From positions 1-64,000 of the forward strand of contig NZ_LN881724.1 in assembly GCF_001457415.1 (NCBI RefSeq): a stretch of 64,000 nt of DNA. The letters run 5' to 3'. This DNA comes from Gorillibacterium timonense. Its GTDB lineage: Bacteria > Bacillota > Bacilli > Paenibacillales > NBRC-103111. A model generated the notes under the pieces. It ran no database searches. It worked only from the letters and a program-made list of their open reading frames with translations, and had not been told where the DNA came from. Below, piece after piece: positions 1 to 8,481 of the stretch (within the stretch, counting starts at the first letter, position 1; each line of letters begins with the position of its first letter). Position numbers and translations under genes: made by a program.

Positions 1-29
1 CGGATACTAATCGGTCGAGGGCTTATCCA
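1..29 (+). rRNA. 23S rRNA, 3' end only
   Basis: The first bases match the conserved 3' terminus of Bacillales 23S rRNA (GGATACTAATCGGTCGAGG followed by GCTTATCC). Only the last ~29 nt are in the window and the exact end is approximate. A spacer of about 180 nt follows before the 5S gene. Confidence 0.85.
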
Positions 30-212
30 AATAGACCCCACAAAGTGAAGCAGACGCTGACGAAGCGGATGCCGAGTACTTTGCGGGGGCCCCGATAACA
101 AGGGGACACACAGGTAAGAATGTTCCAAGCGAGTTGCTTCGCATCCGGTTTTCAGGGAATAATCAAAAAAGGCCTTGCCTTTTATGAAGAAACCTGATAT
201 AATAAGTATTCG

Positions 213-329
213 TTTGGTGATAATGGCGGAGGGGAACCACGCGTTCCCATCTCGAACACGACCGTTAAGCCCTCCAGCGCCAATGGTACTTGGACCGCAG
301 GGTCCTGGGAGAGTAGGACGTCGCCAAGC
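213..329 (+). rRNA. rrf: 5S rRNA
   Basis: A 117-nt sequence starts with TTTGGTGATAATGGCGGAG and ends with GAGTAGGACGTCGCCAAGC, whose ends pair as helix I of 5S rRNA. The internal CCCATCTCGAACACGACCG and the AGCGCCAATGGTACTTGG segment are the conserved loop and helix III-IV parts. It lies between the 23S end and a tRNA cluster, the usual Bacillales rrn order. Confidence 0.93.
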
Positions 330-335
330 GAATGT

Positions 336-411
336 TCCCTGATAGCTCAGTTGGTAGAGCACTCGACTGTTAATCGAGTTGTCACAGGTTCGAGCCCTGT
401 TCGGGGAGCCA
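336..411 (+). tRNA. tRNA-Asn (GTT)
   Basis: A 76-nt cloverleaf. The anticodon loop reads CTGTTAA with anticodon GTT, the T-loop GGTTCGAGCC is present, and CCA is encoded. One T-G wobble lies in the acceptor stem. First of ten tRNAs behind the 5S gene. Confidence 0.95.
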
Positions 412-414
412 CTT

Positions 415-490
415 GCTTCCATAGCTCAGTAGGTAGAGTGCATCCATGGTAAGGATGAGGTCACCGGTTCGATTCCGGTTGGAAGCTCCA
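415..490 (+). tRNA. tRNA-Thr (GGT)
   Basis: 76 nt, acceptor GCTTCCA pairing with TGGAAGC. The anticodon loop ATGGTAA gives GGT. T-arm GGTTCGATTCC, CCA encoded. Confidence 0.93.
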
Positions 491-496
491 GTTTGA

Positions 497-571
497 GGCC
501 CGTTGGTCAAGGGGTTAAGACACCTCCCTTTCACGGAGGTAACAGGGGTTCGAATCCCCTACGGGTCACCA
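497..571 (+). tRNA. tRNA-Glu (TTC)
   Basis: 75 nt, acceptor GGCCCGT. The anticodon loop CTTTCAC gives TTC. T-arm GGTTCGAATCC, CCA encoded. Confidence 0.95.
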
Positions 572-630
572 TTTATGTTAGGATCGGAATAGAATTCATT
601 TATTCCGGGCAAACTTGAGCAGTTGAATGT

Positions 631-705
631 TGGGAATTAGCCAAGCGGTAAGGCAACGGACTTTGACTCCGTCACCCCCAGGTTCGAATCCTGGATTCCC
701 AGCCA
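631..705 (+). tRNA. tRNA-Gln (TTG)
   Basis: 75 nt, acceptor TGGGAAT pairing with ATTCCCA. The anticodon loop CTTTGAC gives TTG. T-arm GGTTCGAATCC, CCA encoded. Confidence 0.95.
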
Positions 706-710
706 TTCTT

Positions 711-786
711 GAGCCATTAGCTCAGTTGGTAGAGCACCTGACTTTTAATCAGGGTGTCGTAGGTTCGAGTCCTACATGGCTCACCA
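711..786 (+). tRNA. tRNA-Lys (TTT)
   Basis: 76 nt, acceptor GAGCCAT pairing with ATGGCTC. The anticodon loop CTTTTAA gives TTT. T-arm GGTTCGAGTCC, CCA encoded. Confidence 0.95.
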
Positions 787-798
787 TTTTCAAGAGAT

Positions 799-878
799 GC
801 GCGTGTGGCGGAATTGGCAGACGCACTAGACTTAGGATCTAGCGGGCGACCGTGGGGGTTCAAGTCCCTCCACGCGCA
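799..878 (+). tRNA. tRNA-Leu (TAG), CCA not encoded
   Basis: A class II tRNA with acceptor GCGCGTG pairing with CACGCGC, a variable arm, and anticodon loop CTTAGGA (TAG). The discriminator A is followed by CT rather than CCA, so unlike its neighbours the CCA end must be added by CCA-adding enzyme. Confidence 0.92.
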
Positions 879-895
879 CTTGAAACACTTATTAT

Positions 896-970
896 GCGGA
901 CGTGGCTCAGTGGTAGAGCATCGCCTTGCCAAGGCGAGGGTCGAGGGTTCGAATCCCTTCGTCCGCTCCA
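896..970 (+). tRNA. tRNA-Gly (GCC)
   Basis: 75 nt, acceptor GCGGACG. The anticodon loop TTGCCAA gives GCC. T-arm GGTTCGAATCC, CCA encoded. Confidence 0.95.
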
Positions 971-977
971 TAATTAT

Positions 978-1054
978 GTGCCCATAGCTCAGCTGGATAG
1001 AGCGTTTGACTACGAATCAAAAGGTCGGGAGTTCGAATCTCTCTGGGCACGCCA
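978..1054 (+). tRNA. tRNA-Arg (ACG)
   Basis: 77 nt, acceptor GTGCCCA pairing with TGGGCAC, discriminator G, CCA encoded. The anticodon loop CTACGAA gives ACG, whose wobble A is normally deaminated to inosine by TadA. Confidence 0.93.
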
Positions 1055-1107
1055 TCTTCAAGTAAATTAGGAAGTACCATGCATCGCGGATAAGCTGTTG
1101 CATACAA

Positions 1108-1184
1108 CGGGACGTAGCTCAGCTTGGTAGAGCACCTGCTTTGGGAGCAGGGGGTCGCATGTTCAAATCGTGTCGTCCCGACCA
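1108..1184 (+). tRNA. tRNA-Pro (TGG)
   Basis: 77 nt, acceptor CGGGACG. The anticodon loop TTTGGGA gives TGG. The T-arm is GTTCAAATC and CCA is encoded. Confidence 0.93.
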
Positions 1185-1199
1185 TCTTCAACTTTATAT

Positions 1200-1273
1200 G
1201 CGGGTGTAGTTCAATGGTAGAACTCCAGCCTTCCAAGCTGGTAGCGTGGGTTCGATTCCCATCACCCGCTCCA
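1200..1273 (+). tRNA. tRNA-Gly (TCC)
   Basis: 74 nt, acceptor GCGGGTG pairing with CACCCGC. The anticodon loop CTTCCAA gives TCC. T-arm GGTTCGATTCC, CCA encoded. Last tRNA of the cluster and second glycine isoacceptor. Confidence 0.94.
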
Positions 1274-1287
1274 TATGTTGAATCCGA

Positions 1288-1320
1288 AGTTCCTCAATAC
1301 GAGGAGCTTTTTTTGTTTTT
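1288..1320 (+). terminator. Rho-independent terminator of the rRNA/tRNA operon
   Basis: The stem AGTTCCTC / GAGGAGCT with loop AATAC is followed by TTTTTTT-G-TTTTT, directly after the last tRNA. Confidence 0.85.
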
Positions 1321-1727
1321 CGAGTAGGATGAAATTCTGGCTGTCGTTTAAAGGTTTCATTATTAGGGGAAATTATCTTCAGGTGCTAAATGATTAATCA
1401 TGTCAATCTCAAGGAGAAATTTGCCTCCCCATGTGCAGAAATGCCGTTATATCATGAAAATATGAATAAATATGCACGATAACGCATAGGAAAGATAGCG
1501 TTTACAAAACGTAGAAATCAGAGTAACTCCACCTTCTCTTTTTACGACAGAAAGCATCTAGACTGGCAAAATGCATAGAAATTGCACGATCGATAATGTT
1601 TTTCTTGCCCAGCAGCAAAAAAGAAATGGTTTTTATAATGCGTATCTTTATGCTAAAATAGATCAAATATTCAATACGGGTAACCCGTTTCACTCGGCTG
1701 CCGGGCCGAAAAAAGAAAGGGATAGGA
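1321..1727. other. Non-coding stretch upstream of ppc
   Basis: This 407-bp AT-rich interval has no convincing gene. It holds an ARG-box-like motif (1461-1478) and a possible extended -10 (TGCTAAAAT near 1652-1660) about 70 nt before ppc. An antisense open frame across it has no recognisable features. Confidence 0.5.
1461..1478 (+). promoter_or_regulatory. ARG-box-like motif (ArgR/AhrC type), tentative
   Basis: TATGAATAAATATGCACG resembles the Bacillus arginine repressor box (CATGAATAAAAATGCAAG-like), matching most positions by eye. It lies about 250 nt upstream of ppc. Whether it acts on ppc, or is chance in AT-rich DNA, cannot be told from the sequence. Confidence 0.3.
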
Positions 1728-4529
1728 TTGGGTGAGATGATGTCTGAGTTGAACATGTTGACCAAAAGCACGACCAACAACTTGCTTCGCCGGGACGTCC
1801 GCTTTCTTGGGAATATTCTGGGTGATGTGCTTCTTCATCAAGGCGGCAAGGAGCTCCTCACAATTGTCGAAAAAATCAGGGAGATGAGCAAGTCGCTTAG
1901 GGCGCAGTTCAGTCCGGATTTGTACCAGGAGTTTAAGGAGACCATCCACTCCCTTTCGCCGGAAACTCGCCATAAGGTGATTCGGGCATTTGCCATCTAT
2001 TTTCAATTAGTCAACATTGCCGAGCAAAATCATCGCATTCGCCGGAAAAGGGACTATGATCGGACGGCGGGAGAGTCGATTCAACCTGGCTCCATCGAGA
2101 GCGTGATCAAGGAGCTCAAGCAGCAGGAAACAAGCTCCAATGAAATGTCGGACATTCTGGACAGCATTTCCCTTGAGCTTGTGATCACTGCGCATCCTAC
2201 GGAAGCGACAAGACGCGCTGTGCTGGACATTCACCAGCGCATCTCGCAGGATGTTTTGCAATACGACAATCCCATGCTGACCTTCCGGGAACGGGAGCAT
2301 CTGAGGGATAAGCTGATGAGCGAAATTCTCACCCTTTGGCAGACGGATGAACTTCGCGACCGGAAACCGACGGTTCTGGATGAAGTGCGCAATGGTCTCT
2401 ACTACTTTGACGAGACGCTGTTCGATGTCATCCCGGAAGTATATGGCGAGTTGGAACGATGTCTTGACAAGTACTATCCGGAGCAAGTTTGGCATGCTCC
2501 GAAATATCTTCGCTTCGGCAGTTGGATCGGAGGCGATCGGGATGGGAATCCTTCCGTAACCTCAGATATCACCTGGACGACGCTGCAGATGCATCGGGAC
2601 ATGGCTCTCCGGAAATACGAGTCCGCTGTATCGAATCTCATTCATCACATGAGCTTTAACATGAATATCGTGAAGATCGGCCAGGAGCTTCTCGATTCGA
2701 TTGAGCAAGACCGTGCTGCCGTTCGTCTGGTGCATAATGAGCCTTGGCGCAATGAATCGGAGCCCTACCGGGTCAAGATCGTCTATATCCTCGAAAAGCT
2801 GTGGAATACGCGACTTCTGGAGTGTCCCGAGGATCAGGTGAAATATCAATCCGTCAATGAATTTCTCGCCGACATCCGGGTGATGGACAGCAGCCTCCGC
2901 AATCACTATGCCGGTTATGTAGCCGATATGTTCACGAAGAAGCTGATTCGTCAAGCGGAGCTGTTCGGTTTCCATATGGCCGCTCTGGACATCCGTCAGC
3001 ACAGCAAAGAGCATGAATCGGCCATGACGGAGACACTGGCCCGTATGGGGCTTTCGGAGCGCTATTCGGATCTGGATGAAGACGCCAAGGTAGAGCTTCT
3101 CACCAAGCTCTTGGAGGAGCCGCGTCCGCTCATCTCTCCGTATTTTGACTACTCGGATTCCACGAAGGAATGCCTTAACGTCTACAAGACGGTAATGGAG
3201 GCGCAAAAGGAATTCGGAACGGGCTGCATCACGAGCTATCTGATCAGCATGAACAACAATGCGAGCGATATGCTTGAGGTCATGGTGTTCTGCAAGGAGT
3301 TCGGCCTTTACCGGAAGGAAGCGGACGGCTCCATTGTCTGTACCCTTCAACCGGTGCCTCTCTTCGAGACCATTGACGATCTCCATGCGGCTCCGGGGAT
3401 CATGGACAGATTGTTCAATATCGACGCCTATCGTGGGAGCCTGGAGAGCCTCAATCAGGTTCAGGAGATCATGTTGGGGTATTCGGATAGCAACAAGGAC
3501 GGCGGGGTTCTGACGGCCAACTGGGAGCTTAAAGTAGCCTTGGAGGAGATCACCGAGGTCGGTGCAAAACATGGGGTGCGCCTCAAGTTCTTCCATGGCC
3601 GTGGCGGCGCTCTGGGTCGCGGAGGCATGCCTCTGAACCGCAGCATATTGGCACAGCCTCCGCATACGCTTGGCGCGGGTATCAAGATCACAGAGCAGGG
3701 AGAAGTGCTCTCCCAACGCTACGCGGTGAAGGGGATCGCTTACCGCAGTCTCGAACAAGCAACCTGGGCGCTCATCACGGCGGCTTCTCTCGCTCGAACG
3801 CCGCAGAGCGACATACAGATTCACAAATGGGAAGCTGTCATGAAGGGGATTTCGGAAGAGTCTCTCACGAAATACCAGGATCTGATTTTCCACGATGAGG
3901 ATTTCATGACGTTCTTCAAGGAAGCCACTCCCTTGCTTGAAGTGGGCGAGCTCAACATCGGATCGCGGCCGTCGAAGCGCAAGAACAGCGATCGCTTCGA
4001 GGACCTCCGGGCGATTCCGTGGGTGTTCGCATGGACGCAAACCCGCTACCTGCTGCCGGCTTGGTATGCAGCGGGAACCGGCCTTCAATCCTTCTATCAG
4101 AACAATCCACAGAATATGAGGGTGCTGCAGCACATGTACGCCCGCTGGTCCTTCTTCCGGACGGCGATCGACAATGTCCAGATGGCGCTGGCCAAAGCGG
4201 ACCTGCTTATCGCCAAGGAATACGGGCAGATGGTCCACGACGGTCAGATCGCTGAGCGTATCTACAACTTGATTGAGGAAGAGTTCCAGCTCACGTCTTC
4301 GCTCATCCTGCAGATCACAGGACAGAAGGAAATCCTGGACAATGTCCCCATTCTTCAGGAGTCCATCCGCTTGCGGAATCCCTACGTCGATCCGCTCAGC
4401 TACATGCAGGTTGACCTGCTTCAAGAGCTCCGAAAGACAAGGGATGAGGAAAGCGACGATTCCTTCCTGATCCGCGAAGTCCTTCTCACCATTAACGGCA
4501 TTGCAGCGGGGCTTCGGAATACCGGTTGA
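1728..4529 (+). CDS. ppc: Phosphoenolpyruvate carboxylase
   Basis: Cytosolic anaplerotic enzyme that carboxylates phosphoenolpyruvate with bicarbonate to oxaloacetate. At 933 aa it has family length. The catalytic His sits in VITAHPTEATRR (His156), the second signature LGYSDSNKDGG near residue 585 and the glycine-rich catalytic loop FHGRGGALGRGG near 621-632 are intact, and the protein ends in the family-typical RNTG. The start is uncertain: TTG 1728 has AAAGGG upstream, but ATG 1737 or 1740 are also possible. It is monocistronic, with its own strong terminator. Confidence 0.96.
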   Translation: MGEMMSELNMLTKSTTNNLLRRDVRFLGNILGDVLLHQGGKELLTIVEKIREMSKSLRAQFSPDLYQEFKETIHSLSPETRHKVIRAFAIYFQLVNIAEQNHRIRRKRDYDRTAGESIQPGSIESVIKELKQQETSSNEMSDILDSISLELVITAHPTEATRRAVLDIHQRISQDVLQYDNPMLTFREREHLRDKLMSEILTLWQTDELRDRKPTVLDEVRNGLYYFDETLFDVIPEVYGELERCLDKYYPEQVWHAPKYLRFGSWIGGDRDGNPSVTSDITWTTLQMHRDMALRKYESAVSNLIHHMSFNMNIVKIGQELLDSIEQDRAAVRLVHNEPWRNESEPYRVKIVYILEKLWNTRLLECPEDQVKYQSVNEFLADIRVMDSSLRNHYAGYVADMFTKKLIRQAELFGFHMAALDIRQHSKEHESAMTETLARMGLSERYSDLDEDAKVELLTKLLEEPRPLISPYFDYSDSTKECLNVYKTVMEAQKEFGTGCITSYLISMNNNASDMLEVMVFCKEFGLYRKEADGSIVCTLQPVPLFETIDDLHAAPGIMDRLFNIDAYRGSLESLNQVQEIMLGYSDSNKDGGVLTANWELKVALEEITEVGAKHGVRLKFFHGRGGALGRGGMPLNRSILAQPPHTLGAGIKITEQGEVLSQRYAVKGIAYRSLEQATWALITAASLARTPQSDIQIHKWEAVMKGISEESLTKYQDLIFHDEDFMTFFKEATPLLEVGELNIGSRPSKRKNSDRFEDLRAIPWVFAWTQTRYLLPAWYAAGTGLQSFYQNNPQNMRVLQHMYARWSFFRTAIDNVQMALAKADLLIAKEYGQMVHDGQIAERIYNLIEEEFQLTSSLILQITGQKEILDNVPILQESIRLRNPYVDPLSYMQVDLLQELRKTRDEESDDSFLIREVLLTINGIAAGLRNTG

Positions 4530-4560
4530 TCCCCAATTGCCTATTCGTTTATCAAGTTCA

Positions 4561-4597
4561 ACAAACCGGATGCTTACTGGCATCCGGTTTGTTTTTA
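4561..4597 (+). terminator. Rho-independent terminator of ppc
   Basis: A perfect 13-bp stem ACAAACCGGATGC / GCATCCGGTTTGT is followed by a T run (TTTTTAT), 30 nt after the ppc stop. Confidence 0.92.
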
Positions 4598-4834
4598 TCC
4601 AATATGAAAACCTTACTACAAGAAACCGGGAAAAACGTGTACAATGAATGGGGAAACTGCAGGAGAAGGCGATTATTGCAACGTCTATCCGATCAAAAAC
4701 GTTTAACTCTTAGCGTATTTCGCCTAACAGACAGAAACATGCAACTTCAAGAGAGAGGCGAGGGGCGTACGGACAAAGGATGAGCCAATCGCTCATGCCG
4801 GAGGAGAGAAACTTACGTTACCGGAGGAAAATCT

Positions 4835-5416
4835 GTGAAGGACACGGAAGCACGGCTTGCCATACTGGCCCGGGGTGGAGACCGGTCGGCTTTTGCGGGG
4901 CTGGTGGATCTATACAAGGACAAGATGTATCACCTGGCATACCGCATGTTGGGATCATCCCATGAGGCGGAGGATATCGCGCAGGAGACTTTTTTGCGTG
5001 TCTATACAAACCTGGACCGCTACGACGAGAATCAGAAATTTTCCACCTGGATCTACCGGATCGCGACCAATCTGTGTATAGATCGGCTGCGCAAGCGTAA
5101 AGCGAGCTATTCGCTCGACGCGGAGATGCCGGATGGTGAGGGCGCGGATTGGTACTCGCTTCTGCCGAGCGATCAGGCTACACCGGAAGAGGAGATCCTT
5201 CTGTCGGAGACGCAGGATCATATCCGCAAGGCGATCGACACGCTGCCGGAAAAATACAAATCGGTTGTCATTCTCCGTTATCTGCAGGACATGTCGCTGC
5301 AGGAGATCGGAGATGTTTTGGACATGCCGGTCACGACCGTCAAGACGCGGGTTCACCGCGGACGCGAGTTTTTGCGGAAAAAGCTGCATTCGGAATATGG
5401 GGGTAAAATATTTTGA
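4835..5416 (+). CDS. sigW: ECF sigma factor, SigW type
   Basis: Extracytoplasmic-function sigma factor, 193 aa, for cell-envelope stress. Region 2 is visible as RMLGSSHEAEDIAQETF (residues ~34-50). Region 4 helix-turn-helix is SLQEIGDVLDMPVTTVKTR (~150-170). The GTG start is preceded by CCGGAGG at good spacing. It is followed 64 bp on by a ZAS-type anti-sigma gene and then cdaA, cdaR, glmM and glmS, the same order as Bacillus subtilis sigW-rsiW-ybbP-ybbR-glmM-glmS, which supports the SigW assignment over other ECF factors. No clear autoregulatory promoter was identified in the ~240 bp upstream. Confidence 0.92.
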   Translation: MKDTEARLAILARGGDRSAFAGLVDLYKDKMYHLAYRMLGSSHEAEDIAQETFLRVYTNLDRYDENQKFSTWIYRIATNLCIDRLRKRKASYSLDAEMPDGEGADWYSLLPSDQATPEEEILLSETQDHIRKAIDTLPEKYKSVVILRYLQDMSLQEIGDVLDMPVTTVKTRVHRGREFLRKKLHSEYGGKIF

Positions 5417-5480
5417 AACAAAAATTTCGGAGGGACGTATGTATCGTAGTGAACAACCTGAAGAAAGGAGTGGCTGTCCG

Positions 5481-6086
5481 ATGAATTGCGAAGAAGCCCT
5501 CCCCCTCATGCACGAATATCTGGATGGCAGCATGGATGGCGCGGAAGCCGCCGAATTGAAACGGCATCTGCTTCAATGCCCCGATTGCAACCGGATTTTT
5601 CGAGAGCTTGAAATGACGGACGCCCTCGTGAAAAGCACTCCCCGAATCGTTGCTCCCTCCGATCTGACGGATCGGATCATGAAGAGCCTTCCCGTTCGCC
5701 CCAAACGGGATTCGTGGTTGAGCTGGGTCAAGCGGCATCCGGCGATTTCTGTTGCTTCTGTTTTCCTTTTTGTCATGCTGGGGAGCTTTTTGTCAATGTG
5801 GTCCCAGGATCAAGAACTCACGGTCAAGGGCAACAATCTGGATCAACTGGTTATTGAGGACGGTACGGTGTACCTCCCCAAGGGACATCGCGTGGAAGGA
5901 AACTTGATGGTGCGCGGCGGAGACGTTCAAATCGACGGAGATCTGGACGGCAATCTGGTCGTGGTGGATGGCAAATACCATACCGCTTCTACGGCGAACA
6001 TATCCGGCAAGATTTACAGCATTAATCAAGCGGCGGAATGGCTAGTTTACCAGGTGAAGGAGATCTTGGCTCCCGCTGCCCAGTAA
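5481..6086 (+). CDS. rsiW: ZAS-domain anti-sigma factor, RsiW type
   Basis: A 201-aa membrane protein. The N-terminal cytosolic zinc-binding anti-sigma domain has His29-x3-Cys33-x2-Cys36 (HLLQCPDC), one membrane helix spans about residues 87-107, and the extracellular part repeats short glycine/aspartate-rich turns (GNLMVRGGDVQIDGDLDGN), like a bactofilin-style beta fold. It should hold SigW inactive until regulated proteolysis. ATG 5481 is chosen because the ZAS domain begins there and GAAAGGAG lies upstream; longer in-frame extensions run into sigW. Confidence 0.88.
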   Translation: MNCEEALPLMHEYLDGSMDGAEAAELKRHLLQCPDCNRIFRELEMTDALVKSTPRIVAPSDLTDRIMKSLPVRPKRDSWLSWVKRHPAISVASVFLFVMLGSFLSMWSQDQELTVKGNNLDQLVIEDGTVYLPKGHRVEGNLMVRGGDVQIDGDLDGNLVVVDGKYHTASTANISGKIYSINQAAEWLVYQVKEILAPAAQ

Positions 6087-6103
6087 TGCGCTTTCCAAAC
6101 TCC

Positions 6104-6134
6104 AAACCTCCCCTGGACTTGGGGGAGGTTTTTT
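6104..6134 (+). terminator. Rho-independent terminator after rsiW
   Basis: The stem AACCTCCCC / GGGGAGGTT with a 7-8 nt loop is followed by TTTTTT. It separates sigW-rsiW from the cdaA operon. Confidence 0.88.
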
Positions 6135-6248
6135 ATTGAAACTATGGTATCATGGTGGTTAGTGGGTATCCTGGTGATAAAGACAAAATAAGAACCGGAG
6201 ATGCCAAGGACAACCCTCGACCGGGGGTTTTGACGGGGGAAATCTGGA

Positions 6249-7073
6249 ATGGGATTCTCATTTACTTTGGGTGACACCGCCAAAGAAATTATCGATATTT
6301 TAATCGTTAGCTATATCGTATACCAAGGGCTTATTCTGCTGCGCGGCACGCGGGCGATCCAACTGCTGAAGGGCATCTTTGTGGTCGTGGTCGTGTGGGC
6401 GCTCAGCGTATGGCTGAACTTAAATACGCTCCAGTGGTTGATGAATCAGATGTTCAACATTGGGGTTATCGCGCTGATCATCATCTTTCAGCCGGAGCTT
6501 CGCCGCGCCCTGGAACAGCTTGGGCGGGGACGCTTGTTCAGCCGTTCGAGCGCGGAAGAGGACTTTCTGATCACCGAGAGGATCGGCCAACTGCTGAAGG
6601 CGGTTAATTATCTGTGTAAACGAAAGATCGGAGCCCTTATCGTCTTCGAAAGGGAAACCGGGCTTAACGAATACATTGAATCGGGAATCAACCTCGGAGC
6701 GGAGCTGAGTTCGGAGATCCTGATCAACATCTTTATCCCCAACACGCCACTGCACGACGGAGCGGTGATCGTCCGGCAAAATCAAATCGTTGCCGCCGCC
6801 TGCTACCTGCCGCTTTCGGAGAACCCGTTCATCAGCAAGGAGCTTGGAACGCGGCACCGCGCGGGTATCGGCGTGAGCGAGATGTCGGATGCGATCTCGG
6901 TGATCGTCTCCGAAGAGACCGGGCAAGTATCGCTTGCGATCAACGGGCTGGTGGTTCGGGACATCAAGGAAGAATCGCTGATCTCCAAGCTGTACGAAGA
7001 GCTTCGGCCTAAGCAAAAGGCCAGCGAGCGGAAGCCCTTTTTGAAGTGGAAAGGGTGGAAGCGTCATGGATAA
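6249..7073 (+). CDS. cdaA: Diadenylate cyclase CdaA (c-di-AMP synthase)
   Basis: A 274-aa membrane enzyme converting two ATP to cyclic di-AMP, an essential second messenger for potassium and osmolyte balance in Firmicutes. Three N-terminal hydrophobic helices (residues ~13-85) precede the DAC domain, whose signature motifs DGA (170-172) and GTRHRA (200-205) are intact. It overlaps cdaR by 8 bp and is followed by glmM, the conserved cdaA-cdaR-glmM arrangement in which CdaR and GlmM modulate cyclase activity. Confidence 0.96.
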   Translation: MGFSFTLGDTAKEIIDILIVSYIVYQGLILLRGTRAIQLLKGIFVVVVVWALSVWLNLNTLQWLMNQMFNIGVIALIIIFQPELRRALEQLGRGRLFSRSSAEEDFLITERIGQLLKAVNYLCKRKIGALIVFERETGLNEYIESGINLGAELSSEILINIFIPNTPLHDGAVIVRQNQIVAAACYLPLSENPFISKELGTRHRAGIGVSEMSDAISVIVSEETGQVSLAINGLVVRDIKEESLISKLYEELRPKQKASERKPFLKWKGWKRHG

Positions 7074-8430
7074 GTTCCTGCAGAACAACAACGTGGTCAA
7101 AGCGGTTGCCGTGCTGATCGCAATCCTCCTGTGGCTGGTGGTCCGGCTCGATTCCAATGATCACACCACCCGGACGGTGAATTCGGAACGGCGGGAAACG
7201 ATCAGCAACGTGGTCGTGAATCCGGTGTATGACGAAAGCTCGTATGCGATCAAGTCGATCTCCCCGCAGGAGGTCACCGTGGAGCTGCGCTGGTCGGATT
7301 CTAACTTCCGCAAACCGAATTTCTCGGAGCTTCGGGTGGAAGCTAACCTGAGCAATCTCACCGAGGGGACACATCAAGTCTTTCTCAGTACATCGGGAAT
7401 TAAAACGAATGTGGAGGCATCGATCTCTCCACCGACCGTGCAGGTCACGCTGGAGAAAATCCAGCACAAGCAGCTTTCGGTCTCCATCATTCCGACCGGC
7501 AAGCCTTTCGACGGCTATAAAGCGGGTCAACCGATTGTGAAGCCGTCTCGAGTCAGCGTGTCCGTTCCCGAGAGCCTCTTGAATGTGGTGAGCGAGGTGC
7601 GAGCCGAGGTCAGCGTCGAAGGCGCGAAGGACACAGTGGTCAAGCAAGTGAAGTTGACCATGTACGACAAGGACGGGAAAGTGGTGGACGGCGAGATCAG
7701 TCCGGCGGTTGTCGATGTCGAGATCCCGATCACGAGCCCGTTCAAGCAGATGCCGATGCAGCTCAAGCTGAAGGGGGAACCCGCTTCCGGCTATGCGGTG
7801 GAGGAAGTCACCCAGGAACCGGAGACGGTTACGGTGTACGCTCCACAGGATGTCCTGAATAAGATGGAATTCTATGAAGGCTTGGAGCTCGATCTGAGCG
7901 GACTTACGGCGACCCGTAAGTCGACGCTGACGATCCCGCTTCAAGAAGGGGTGACAAAGGTGATCCCCGAAGAAATTGAAGCGACGGTGAAGATCGTCCC
8001 GGCGGTTACGAAGACCCTCAGCGGCATACCGGTCGCTATGACCGGGCAATCACGGGATTACACCTATACTTTGTCATCCGCGACATCGTCGATCAACCTG
8101 ACTCTGGAAGGGGCTCAGAGCGTACTGGACCGCCTGCAGCCGCAGGATATCCCGGCGACTGTCGATCTGAGCAGCTTGGGCCCGGGGATTCACGAGCTTC
8201 CGGTTATCGTCAACCTGCCGCTGTATGTGAAGAAGCAGGGGGCGGACCCGATGGTTCAAATTGAAATCACCGCGAAGACGGGGGAATCGGCAACGCCTAG
8301 TACGTCGTCGCCGACCCCTAGCGGAAGCGAAACGCCGAGTCCTTCGCCCAGTCCGGTAGCGACGCCAGCGATGGCATCGCCGTCCGTCAGCCCGCGGGAG
8401 GAAGAGGCACAGGAGAGCAGCACGCCTTAA
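7066..8430 (+). CDS. cdaR: CdaR, YbbR-domain regulator of c-di-AMP synthase
   Basis: A 454-aa single-pass protein with an N-terminal membrane helix (VVKAVAVLIAILLWLVV) and a long extracytoplasmic part made of repeated YbbR domains (recurring V-x-V-T-L strands), known to interact with CdaA. The last ~50 residues are a Pro/Ser/Thr-rich low-complexity tail (PTPSGSETPSPSPSPV) that looks like a wall-spanning or linker segment. Translation is coupled to cdaA by the overlap. Confidence 0.92.
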   Translation: MDKFLQNNNVVKAVAVLIAILLWLVVRLDSNDHTTRTVNSERRETISNVVVNPVYDESSYAIKSISPQEVTVELRWSDSNFRKPNFSELRVEANLSNLTEGTHQVFLSTSGIKTNVEASISPPTVQVTLEKIQHKQLSVSIIPTGKPFDGYKAGQPIVKPSRVSVSVPESLLNVVSEVRAEVSVEGAKDTVVKQVKLTMYDKDGKVVDGEISPAVVDVEIPITSPFKQMPMQLKLKGEPASGYAVEEVTQEPETVTVYAPQDVLNKMEFYEGLELDLSGLTATRKSTLTIPLQEGVTKVIPEEIEATVKIVPAVTKTLSGIPVAMTGQSRDYTYTLSSATSSINLTLEGAQSVLDRLQPQDIPATVDLSSLGPGIHELPVIVNLPLYVKKQGADPMVQIEITAKTGESATPSTSSPTPSGSETPSPSPSPVATPAMASPSVSPREEEAQESSTP

Positions 8431-8481
8431 AGTGTGAATCACTTAATCGAATAGTTGGAGAGATAGAAGGGAGAACGAAGA

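Noticed and set aside
2562..4583. 673-codon open frame on the minus strand opposite ppc
   Set aside because: It mirrors the codon structure of ppc, has no recognisable domains or RBS, and ppc is unmistakable.
4598..4834. SigW-type autoregulatory promoter upstream of sigW
   Set aside because: GAAAC and CGTA elements occur but never with the expected ~16-bp spacing, so none could be assigned.
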